Assembly: GCA_026709915.1 (NCBI GenBank)
Contig: JAPORZ010000030.1
Location: 1 to 33,592 of the forward strand
Direction: 5' to 3'
DNA length: 33,592 nt
From: Gammaproteobacteria bacterium
GTDB taxonomy: Bacteria; Pseudomonadota; Gammaproteobacteria; Eutrophobiales; Eutrophobiaceae
The position numbers and the translations under genes were made by a program. The notes under the pieces were generated by a model that was not told the origin of the DNA, did no database searches, and saw only the letters and a program-made list of their open reading frames with translations. Shown piece after piece: positions 28,213-33,592 of this stretch. The first letter of the stretch is position 1, and each line of letters begins with the position of its first letter.

Positions 28213-28806
28213 TTATTTCTGACAGGTATCCCGGCACCCCTCGATATACAGGTCCAGCTGCATTTCATCCGATTTGGGGCCCAGGTCGTACATCATACCG
28301 AAGTCGGAGCGGCGGATGGTCACGCTGCCCTCAAAGCCGGCCCGGTAACCGCCCCAGGGGTCATCCCCTTCGCCGATGAATGTTACGTCAATAGCAATAG
28401 GCTTGCTGACGCCATGCAGGGTCAGTATCCCCTCCAGCGTGCCGCTATTGGCATCGCCGTTATATTGCGTGCTTGCGAACGTCGCCTCCGGGTATTTTGC
28501 CACGTTCAGAAAGTCCTCTTCCCGCAGGTGCTTGTCCCGCTCGGCGTGGTTTGAATCGATACTGGCCGTTTGCACCGTCACCTTGATGGACGCGGCCCCG
28601 GGATTGTCCGGGTCCCAGGTGAAGGAACCGCTGAAGTCGTTGAAGCGGCCGGTCAGTACGCTATAACCCAGATGCAGGATGCGGAATTGTATGGCTGCGT
28701 GCATACCGGGAATATCGATCTCGTAGTCGGCGGCAACGGCGCTCTTGCCAAAGACAGTACAGGTCGTCGCCAGCAGGAGGATATTGATACTACGTCGTAA
28801 TGTCAT
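28213..28806 (-). CDS. YceI-family periplasmic lipid-binding protein
   Basis: A 197-residue exported protein. The signal peptide RRSINILLLATTCTVFGKSAVA precedes ADYEIDIPGMHAAIQFRILHLGYS, the start of the YceI lipocalin-like barrel that binds isoprenoid quinone-type lipids. Later motifs are SIKVTVQTASIDSNHAERDKHLREEDFLNVAKYPEATF and GYRAGFEGSVTIRRSDFGM. ATG at 28806 has AAGGAG 7 bases upstream; the frame remains open to 28902 but that part is unlike a leader. The C-terminal GCRDTCQK has two cysteines that might form a disulfide. Confidence 0.94.
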   Translation of the reverse strand: MTLRRSINILLLATTCTVFGKSAVAADYEIDIPGMHAAIQFRILHLGYSVLTGRFNDFSGSFTWDPDNPGAASIKVTVQTASIDSNHAERDKHLREEDFLNVAKYPEATFASTQYNGDANSGTLEGILTLHGVSKPIAIDVTFIGEGDDPWGGYRAGFEGSVTIRRSDFGMMYDLGPKSDEMQLDLYIEGCRDTCQK

Positions 28807-28879
28807 GGTGGGTCTCCTTAAGTATTGAGCATATTCGGGGCATGTTCTGGGCACATTCCGGGCATGTTCGGAACTGATG

Positions 28880-28906
28880 GCTAAAAATGCCACAGATGGC
28901 ATTATT
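28880..28906. repeat. Decayed palindromic repeat upstream of yceI
   Basis: CTAAAAATGCC, ACAGAT, GGCATT matches the inner part of hairpin H5 (CTAAAAATGCC, ACGGAG, GGCATTTTTAG); the outer arms ACCTCT/AGAGGT have been lost. It lies 74 bases upstream of the yceI start, in the presumed promoter region. Confidence 0.55.
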
Positions 28907-28965
28907 CACGGGTCACTGTAACACACCCTGAGGGGTAATAAAATGGCGTCCCCCGGTAGTTCCCG

Positions 28966-30537
28966 CTAACCAACCAGCCCGCCCCAATGCTCGGCAATAT
29001 GCCGGGCGGAACGCAGTGCCACGGCGTGGGCGGTGAAGGTGGAATTGACGCTGGAGCTGGTGGGGAACACACTGGGGCCGCCGATGATGACGTTGGGTAC
29101 ATCGTGCAGTTGCGCGTACTCGTTGGTCACCGAGGCAGTGCGATCAGCGCCCATGATGGTGCCGCCCATGATGTGCTGGCCGCCCGGAGGGCTGTGCCAG
29201 GCTTCCGTGGCGCCGGCGGCCTGGAAGATCTGCACACCCAGGTCAGCCGTCTGTTGCCACAGGTTGCGCGCATAGTCATCCAGATTAAAGTTGACCCGGG
29301 CCAAGGGCATACCGAACCGGTCCTTGCCGTCTGCCAGTTCGATGCGGTTGGCCGCATGGGGCAGGCATTCACAGACCCCGACCATAGCGCCAAAGTGGCG
29401 CACGCCGTGCCTGACGAACTCGTGCAGGTCATTACCGAACAGGTCGGCCCGGCTCATGGCAACGCCCAGCAGGTCATTGGGCTTGGTGCCCAGGCCAATC
29501 TCCCACTGGCGGCTGCCGAATATGTCTTTGCTTTTGTCCTTCTCAAACCCATCCTGGCTGAACAGCTGGCCGCCGGTGACGCCGTAGTAGCAGTGCGTCT
29601 CTTCCTTAAACAGGCCAAACACGCTGACTGCGGGATGCGACATCAGATAATGGCCCAATGTGCCGCTGGAGTTGCCCAGACCGTCACTATGGACACCGGT
29701 GGCGGAGTTCAGCAGGATGCGGCAGTTCTCGACGGTAAACGCGGCCACGACCACTGCGTCCGCGGCTTGCTCATGGCGCACGCCATCGTTGTCATAGTAT
29801 TCCACGCCAGTGGCTTGCTTCCCGGCCCGATCGGTCAACACCCGGGTCACGTAGCTGTGGGGCTGCATTACAGCGCCGGCCTGCACCGCCCGGGGCAGAT
29901 ATTCCACCAGCGGGTTGGCCAGCGCGCCGGTCGGGCAGCCGGCATCACACCAACTGTCGTAGATACAGGCCGGCCGGCCCTTGTATTCCCGCGACAGGAT
30001 AGCCATCGGCACCGGCGAGGTGCGCAGGTCCAGCGCCGCAAAGCCGCGCGCCAAAATCCGACCATGCTCAAACACAGGCAACGGCGGCAGCGGGTAGGGC
30101 GCGCCCGGCGGGCGCCAGATTTCCTTGTCCGCATCGCCGGACATGCCCACGTCTTCCTGCACCTGGTCATACCAGGGACGCAGTTGTTCGTAGTCAAAAG
30201 GCCAGTCCAGCCCCTTGCCGTACCGCGTCTGTTCCAGCATGTCTTCAGGGTGATAGCGCGGCCAGACGCCATAATGGTGCATGGCTGCGCCGCCGTAGCC
30301 GTGTCCGGCGTTGAAGTTATACCAGATGCTGTCCTTGCCTTCTTCAACTACATGGGGCGCCGCGGACTTCAGGCGCCGCGCCCAGATTTGCGAACTGTAC
30401 AAGTCGCTCAGCTTGCGGTCGGCGCCTTTCTCCAGCACCAGCACGCTTTTCCCGGCCTCGGCCAGGACTGCCGCATAAACACTGCCGGCGGCGCCACTGC
30501 CGACCACCACCACATCCACTTTTGCGCGCTGTGTCAT
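28966..30537 (-). CDS. GMC-family FAD-dependent oxidoreductase (gluconate 2-dehydrogenase-type large subunit)
   Basis: A 523-residue flavoprotein. The FAD-binding fold opens with VDVVVVGSGAAGSVYAAVLAEAGKSVLVLEKG (GxGxxG). The active-site region reads GGQHIMGGTIMG, with the histidine typical of gluconate 2-dehydrogenase and fructose dehydrogenase subunits, and NVIIGGPSVFPTSSSVNSTFTAHAVAL forms the C-terminal GMC signature. A cysteine pair occurs in YDSWCDAGCPTG, which could hold a metal cluster. It has no signal peptide and would be exported with the Tat-carrying small subunit, whose stop it overlaps by 4 bases. The substrate, likely a sugar or polyol, is unknown. Confidence 0.9.
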   Translation of the reverse strand: MTQRAKVDVVVVGSGAAGSVYAAVLAEAGKSVLVLEKGADRKLSDLYSSQIWARRLKSAAPHVVEEGKDSIWYNFNAGHGYGGAAMHHYGVWPRYHPEDMLEQTRYGKGLDWPFDYEQLRPWYDQVQEDVGMSGDADKEIWRPPGAPYPLPPLPVFEHGRILARGFAALDLRTSPVPMAILSREYKGRPACIYDSWCDAGCPTGALANPLVEYLPRAVQAGAVMQPHSYVTRVLTDRAGKQATGVEYYDNDGVRHEQAADAVVVAAFTVENCRILLNSATGVHSDGLGNSSGTLGHYLMSHPAVSVFGLFKEETHCYYGVTGGQLFSQDGFEKDKSKDIFGSRQWEIGLGTKPNDLLGVAMSRADLFGNDLHEFVRHGVRHFGAMVGVCECLPHAANRIELADGKDRFGMPLARVNFNLDDYARNLWQQTADLGVQIFQAAGATEAWHSPPGGQHIMGGTIMGADRTASVTNEYAQLHDVPNVIIGGPSVFPTSSSVNSTFTAHAVALRSARHIAEHWGGLVG

Positions 30538-31088
30538 GTCACCGCTGGGGGTTCGATATGGGCCAGGAAGGGAATGCCCAAATCCGCAAAACCTTCCATG
30601 GTGCCGTACACCACATCCACCGCGTCATTGCGTAGCGCGTGATAGACCAGTGGCGGCGGCGGGCCGTTCCAGTCTTCTGTCGTGCCATCCCGTAGCGACT
30701 CGATCAACCTGGTGGCGCTGGCTTCATCAAGGTCTGCGACAGCCCGGCTGTATGTCGCTTCACTCAAGCGAACAATTTCCGCCAACGCTGACCTGTAAAA
30801 CGCCAGGTACGGCGGCTCCACGTTAAAGCACTTAAGAAACAGCAAACTGTCGTTAGGGTCCAGCGCCAACTGCTTGTCAACAAACTGCGCCACGCCTTCC
30901 TCCCTGGCCCCCGGCAGCAACCGCTCACAAATCGCTTCTAAGGTATCGACCTCGACCTGACTGAGGTTGGTAAAAGCCACCCCCTGAGCATAAGCCTGAC
31001 GCGGCGTCAGGCACAACGTCTTCCCCGCCACCGTAACCGACAAGGCAAGCCCGGATTGTTTGACAAAGTTTCTGCGGGTTAAGGGCAT
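30534..31088 (-). CDS. Gluconate 2-dehydrogenase subunit 3 family protein, Tat-exported
   Basis: A 184-residue small subunit with twin-arginine signal LTRRNFVKQSGLALSVTVAG, cleaved near AYA-QG. The mature part, VEVDTLEAICERLLPGAREEGVAQFVDKQL..., matches the Gluconate_2-dh3 family that accompanies GMC large subunits. It would carry the flavin subunit across the membrane as a folded partner. The cytochrome c subunit that passes electrons onward in three-part enzymes is not next to it, so electrons may reach another cytochrome. It is first in the operon. Confidence 0.88.
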   Translation of the reverse strand: MPLTRRNFVKQSGLALSVTVAGKTLCLTPRQAYAQGVAFTNLSQVEVDTLEAICERLLPGAREEGVAQFVDKQLALDPNDSLLFLKCFNVEPPYLAFYRSALAEIVRLSEATYSRAVADLDEASATRLIESLRDGTTEDWNGPPPPLVYHALRNDAVDVVYGTMEGFADLGIPFLAHIEPPAVT

Positions 31089-31245
31089 CGGCGGTTATTG
31101 TAAATTTCCGGTTTCGAGGTAGTATACGAGTAATCAGACCTGCATTATTGCACAAATGTTATGCCGATTGCTGTTTCAATCTTTCATTGCCAACAGCTTG
31201 CGCGTCAGCGCCATGGCCGGCGCCGGTTCATCTCTTCAAATCGAC

Positions 31246-31374
31246 TTACTTTGGCTTAATAAACTTCAGCGTCATTCTGTCGCTCTCGCCGATGGCGGTG
31301 TATTGCTCCCGGTCTTCAGCGCCCGTGCGATAAAAATACTATACTACTTTATCCGGCAGTTTCGAATCCATCAT
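31246..31374 (-). pseudogene. Gene remnant with an internal stop, unknown family
   Basis: Minus-strand frame from ATGATG at 31374 to TAA at 31246 reads MMDSKLPDKVV, an in-frame TAG (31341-31339), then YFYRTGAEDREQYTAIGESD and RMTLKFIKPK. The part after the stop looks like a real protein C-terminus by composition. I cannot name the family. The rest of the 299 bases between the GMC operon and the ATPase shows only a possible -10 box (TATACT, minus strand, 31126-31121). Confidence 0.3.
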
Positions 31375-31396
31375 CCGGCGCCACCTGTTGTTTACA

Positions 31397-31429
31397 TGTC
31401 ATTTTCGTGAGATGATCACGAAAATGACA
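31397..31429. promoter_or_regulatory. 14-bp inverted repeat at the start of the ATPase gene
   Basis: TGTCATTTTCGTGA (31397-31410), GATGA, TCACGAAAATGACA (31416-31429) is a perfect palindrome. Two candidate start codons lie in it: ATG 31412 in the loop and ATG 31424 in the right arm. It could be an operator or an mRNA hairpin that masks translation. Confidence 0.6.
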
Positions 31430-32656
31430 GACAAAAACAGAAATCTCTACTCCAAATGCCTTAAACTGTTGGAATGGTTCCCGGCAGTGGCCATCTTGGG
31501 CGCAAGACAGACCGGGAAAACCACGCTTGCCAAAGCGCTCGGAAAAAACTGGACTTATGTAGATCTTGAACGTCCTGAGGATATGGATCGTTTGAGCTAT
31601 GATCCGTCATTTTTTTTCACTGAGCACCCGGCCTCACTGATTCTTGACGAGGCTCAGGAATATCCTGAAATCTTCAAGACACTGCGTGGCGTCATTGATG
31701 CCGACAGGAAGAAAAACGGGCGGTTTATTCTCACGGGCTCAAGTAGTCCCGCTTTGATCACTGAAATATCGGAAACCCTGGCAGGCCGCGTGGCCATCGT
31801 TGAACTGGGTACGTTCAAGAGTAATGAGTATTACGAGCTACCGTTGAGTCCGTTTTACTCACTTTTTGAAACCGGATTGAGCAAGGCAGTGCCCGTCGCC
31901 GGTACGCCCCCGCTCAGCAGAAGGCAAATACAACGCTGCTGGTTGTACGGAGGATACCCGGAACCAGCGCTTGCCGACGACCCACAACGCCATGCAGTCT
32001 GGATGGATAATTACCGGGATACGTATATCAACCGGGATATTGCAAAGCTGTTTCCAAAACTCAATCGTCAGAGATACCGGCGATTTCTTACCATGTTGTG
32101 CAAGTTATCCGGCACACTTATCAACAAAAGCCATATAGGAAGAGCGGTTGAAGCAAGTGAATCGACCATCCGCGACTATCTTGATATTGCTCATGGCACG
32201 TATATCTGGCGAAAACTAAGCTGCTTCGAGGGTTCCGTCACCAAGTCCATCACAAAAATGCCCAAAGGGTACATAAGGGATTCCGGCTTGCTGCATCACC
32301 TGCTTGGGATACACAGCGTGGATGAATTGATGACAGACCCGGTCGTCGGCGCTTCTTTCGAGGCTTACGTGTGTGATGAGTTGATTAAAGGCATTGAAGC
32401 GACCCTGGTAAGCAACTGGTCCGCACACTATTACCGAACTCGCGGCGGCGCAGAAATTGATTTGATCATTGAGGGCCCCTTCGGCGTTTTGCCCGTTGAA
32501 ATCAAGTACGGCAGCTCAGTCAAACGCAGCAGCCTGAAATCCTTGACAGGTTTTGTGAAGGATAACGGCTTGCCGATGGGCTTGCTGGTTAATCAGGGTG
32601 AACAAGTTGAATGGGTTACACCCGAAATAGTTCAAGTGCCGGCGGGGTGGTTGTAG
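31412..32656 (+). CDS. AAA-type ATPase with C-terminal DUF4143 domain
   Basis: A 414-residue soluble protein of the ATPase/DUF4143 group. Walker A is AILGARQTGKTTLAKAL, Walker B LILDEAQEYPEIF and the sensor strand FILTGSSSPALI. The C-terminal DUF4143 half has RRFLTMLCKLSGTLIN, VEASESTIRDYLDIA (winged-helix-like) and a nuclease-like end, GAEIDLIIEGPFGVLPVEIKYG, with the E-x-D-x(n)-E-x-K pattern of the restriction-endonuclease fold. Such genes are scattered and highly mobile; a defence or toxin-like role has been suggested but is not proven. Starts at 31388 (TTG) and 31424 are possible. Its base composition is less GC-rich than the core genes, fitting transfer. Confidence 0.88.
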   Translation: MITKMTDKNRNLYSKCLKLLEWFPAVAILGARQTGKTTLAKALGKNWTYVDLERPEDMDRLSYDPSFFFTEHPASLILDEAQEYPEIFKTLRGVIDADRKKNGRFILTGSSSPALITEISETLAGRVAIVELGTFKSNEYYELPLSPFYSLFETGLSKAVPVAGTPPLSRRQIQRCWLYGGYPEPALADDPQRHAVWMDNYRDTYINRDIAKLFPKLNRQRYRRFLTMLCKLSGTLINKSHIGRAVEASESTIRDYLDIAHGTYIWRKLSCFEGSVTKSITKMPKGYIRDSGLLHHLLGIHSVDELMTDPVVGASFEAYVCDELIKGIEATLVSNWSAHYYRTRGGAEIDLIIEGPFGVLPVEIKYGSSVKRSSLKSLTGFVKDNGLPMGLLVNQGEQVEWVTPEIVQVPAGWL

Positions 32657-32743
32657 TGATGTGAGGTTAAACAAATCCTTGAAGTTGTTGCTGCCATGTT
32701 AGAATGGGGCGCCTGTAGTCGAATTATCAGAGAGAGTTCCATT

Positions 32744-32935
32744 ATGCGACAAGTCGTTGTTTACCCGGGTGAAGATAACTATTGGGTGGTAGAATGCCCC
32801 AGCCTTCCCGGCTGTATCAGTCAAGGCAAAAGCCGCTCAGAGGCGCTGGTGAATATCAAGGATGCAATTGAAGCTTATACCGCAGTTATGGAGGAAGATA
32901 ATTTGGAGATTCCATCCGTTACCCAGGGCTGTTGA
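32744..32935 (+). CDS. HicB-like antitoxin, orphan
   Basis: A 63-residue protein with the HicB partial-RNase-H-fold signature MRQVVVYPGEDNYWVVECPSLPGCISQGKSRSEALVNIKDAIEAY. No HicA toxin lies on either side, so it is unpaired. The family usually continues beyond VMEEDNLEIP; here it stops soon after in a hydrophilic tail that overlaps the end of the next, convergent gene by 17 bases, suggesting truncation at a recombination point. ATG at 32744 has AGAGAG upstream. Confidence 0.8.
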   Translation: MRQVVVYPGEDNYWVVECPSLPGCISQGKSRSEALVNIKDAIEAYTAVMEEDNLEIPSVTQGC

Positions 32936-33104
32936 CCGCACGCCTGGAACATGGCGAGAGAATTTCCATATTTGTTTGAGCGGCAACCTCAAAAGCGGCT
33001 TCATCCTCTGCTACGGCTTCTTCCTCTGTCTGCGACTCATAATGGGCGAGGGTCTCTTTGACGCGCCTATCGTCCCAGCCCAAGGGAAGTTTGTTCTGTT
33101 TCAT
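32919..33104 (-). pseudogene. Antitoxin partner of the DUF4258 protein, frameshifted C-terminus
   Basis: A 61-codon frame starts MKQNKLPLGWDDRRVKETLA with HYESQTEEEAVAEDEAAFE, a small antitoxin-like family often next to DUF4258 genes. Such proteins usually end with MEVPxELVPAVREL-like residues (from memory). Here MEIL is followed by SPCSRRAVNSPG, while a shifted frame reads VPGVR, so a frameshift after MEI likely destroyed the conserved end. Its start overlaps the toxin stop by 4 bases. Confidence 0.6.
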
Positions 33105-33382
33105 TGTCTCTTTATTCGATGACGACGCTTGTAGGCCCTGAGTGGCTTGCCGCGCAGAGCGTAGGCTGTTATGACAAACAGGTCATTCAGACCCTTCTGT
33201 GTATAGATAACCCTCAGATAACGTCCATCCAAGGTTTGCCCGATTGCGACTCGTGCACCATTATACCCTGGGCGGTCCTCGCCAGGTCGCTCTAATATCT
33301 CTTCAACTTCCTGCTCTGAAACACCATGTTGATAGATATGTGGTAACCCTGTTTTCGTATCCCTGTAATAGCGGACTTCCAA
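33101..33382 (-). CDS. DUF4258 protein, probable BrnT/RelE-like toxin
   Basis: A 93-residue protein with the DUF4258 pattern: GLPHIYQHGVSEQEVEEILERPGEDRPG, ARVAIGQTLDGRYLRVIYTQKG and FVITAYALRGKPLRAYKRRHRIK. The arrangement strand-strand-helix-H-G-V-E-E-V resembles BrnT and RelE ribonuclease toxins. The start is TTG at 33382 with GGAAGG upstream. The partner gene overlaps its end. With the partner damaged, the toxin is either weakly active, silenced, or neutralised elsewhere. Confidence 0.72.
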   Translation of the reverse strand: MEVRYYRDTKTGLPHIYQHGVSEQEVEEILERPGEDRPGYNGARVAIGQTLDGRYLRVIYTQKGLNDLFVITAYALRGKPLRAYKRRHRIKRQ

Positions 33383-33519
33383 GTTTGCCTTCCCTATTTT
33401 ATGTGTTAACGGCCGCCACCCGACAACCCGTAACCTAAACTATCATGGGCGGTTCATCTATGTCAATCGCTTTTCGCCAAAAGAACCAGAAATGCGATTT
33501 TACCGCGGCCGAATTCCGA
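33383..33519. other. Intergenic, no gene seen
   Basis: I see no gene here. A TAAAAT on the minus strand near 33398 could be a -10 for the DUF4258 gene, without a good -35. CTTTTCGCCAAAAG is a small palindrome at about 33471-33484. Confidence 0.4.
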
Positions 33520-33592
33520 TGACAGTTTGATCCCAAACCCGTAGAAGCCATTAAATTCAGGATGGAGCAGATGAACCTGACAAGAAAGGACC
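33520..33592 (+). pseudogene. HigA-like antitoxin fragment, cut by the window edge
   Basis: The frame after TGA at 33520-33522 reads DPK then PVEAIKFRMEQMNLTRKD and runs off the end. This is the conserved entry into the helix-turn-helix of HigA antitoxins, which normally have about 50 more residues before it. Those residues are missing: the frame is closed by the TGA just upstream. Either the gene is N-terminally truncated or it restarts at ATG 33562 (MEQMNLTRKD). Confidence 0.55.

Noticed and set aside
28987-30642. Open frame of 551 codons on the plus strand
   Set aside because: It is antisense to the clearly recognisable GMC oxidoreductase and has no domain signature.

Overview
The window looks like chromosomal DNA from a GC-rich gammaproteobacterium, probably free-living or environmental. 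This rests on gene content and order: a bc1 operon (petA-petB-petC) followed by sspA, an rsmI / lpoA-yraN-diaA-dolP cluster, a BamD lipoprotein, a single-chain GcvP, TrmJ, SuhB and a bacterial type A RNase P RNA. I see no tRNA, rRNA, CRISPR array, prophage or complete insertion sequence. I cannot name the species.

Layout. 1-6205 (+): a small coiled-coil membrane protein, then a tripartite RND efflux operon (outer-membrane lipoprotein, membrane fusion protein, RND pump). 6234-8083: trmJ (-) and suhB (+) diverge, then a small zinc-ribbon-like membrane protein (-). 8116-8274: a structured repeat in front of sucC-sucD (8302-10355, +). 10508-12130 (+): glutamine-dependent NAD synthetase. 12148-13569 (-): a toxin-antitoxin pair whose last gene overlaps the start of bamD. 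13825-17391 (+): petA, a hidden 45-codon ORF, petB, petC and sspA. 17510-21564: dolP, diaA, yraN and lpoA (-), diverging from rsmI (+). 21582-25614 (-): gcvT-gcvP without gcvH. 25669-26011 (+): rnpB. 26036-27415 (+): an SLC13-type transporter. 27434-28806 (-): cytochrome b561 and a YceI protein with a large composite repeat between them. 28966-31088 (-): a Tat-exported GMC oxidoreductase and its small subunit. 31246-33592: an accessory zone with a DUF4143 ATPase, an orphan HicB, a DUF4258 toxin with a frameshifted antitoxin, a truncated HigA-like gene and another gene remnant.

Most of the window is core metabolism. SucCD supplies a TCA step. The bc1 complex passes electrons from quinol to cytochrome c. 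GcvT and GcvP belong to glycine cleavage. BamD, LpoA and DolP serve the outer membrane and cell wall.

The most unusual content is a family of palindromic repeats built around ACCTCTAAA...TTTAGAGGT. Two long copies (8116-8274 on +, 28023-28194 on -) fold into five consecutive hairpins. At six stem positions the copies differ on both sides so that pairing is kept. Two loops are conserved GNRA tetraloops, and one stem has a conserved G-U pair only in the orientation that reads into the next gene. Short copies lie exactly at gene boundaries: one gives the stop codon of an antitoxin and the ATG of bamD, another an in-frame ATG and the start of the signal peptide of petC (both reading MGTSKNA), and remnants touch the stop codons of rsmI and cytochrome b561. 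I do not recognise this family by name.
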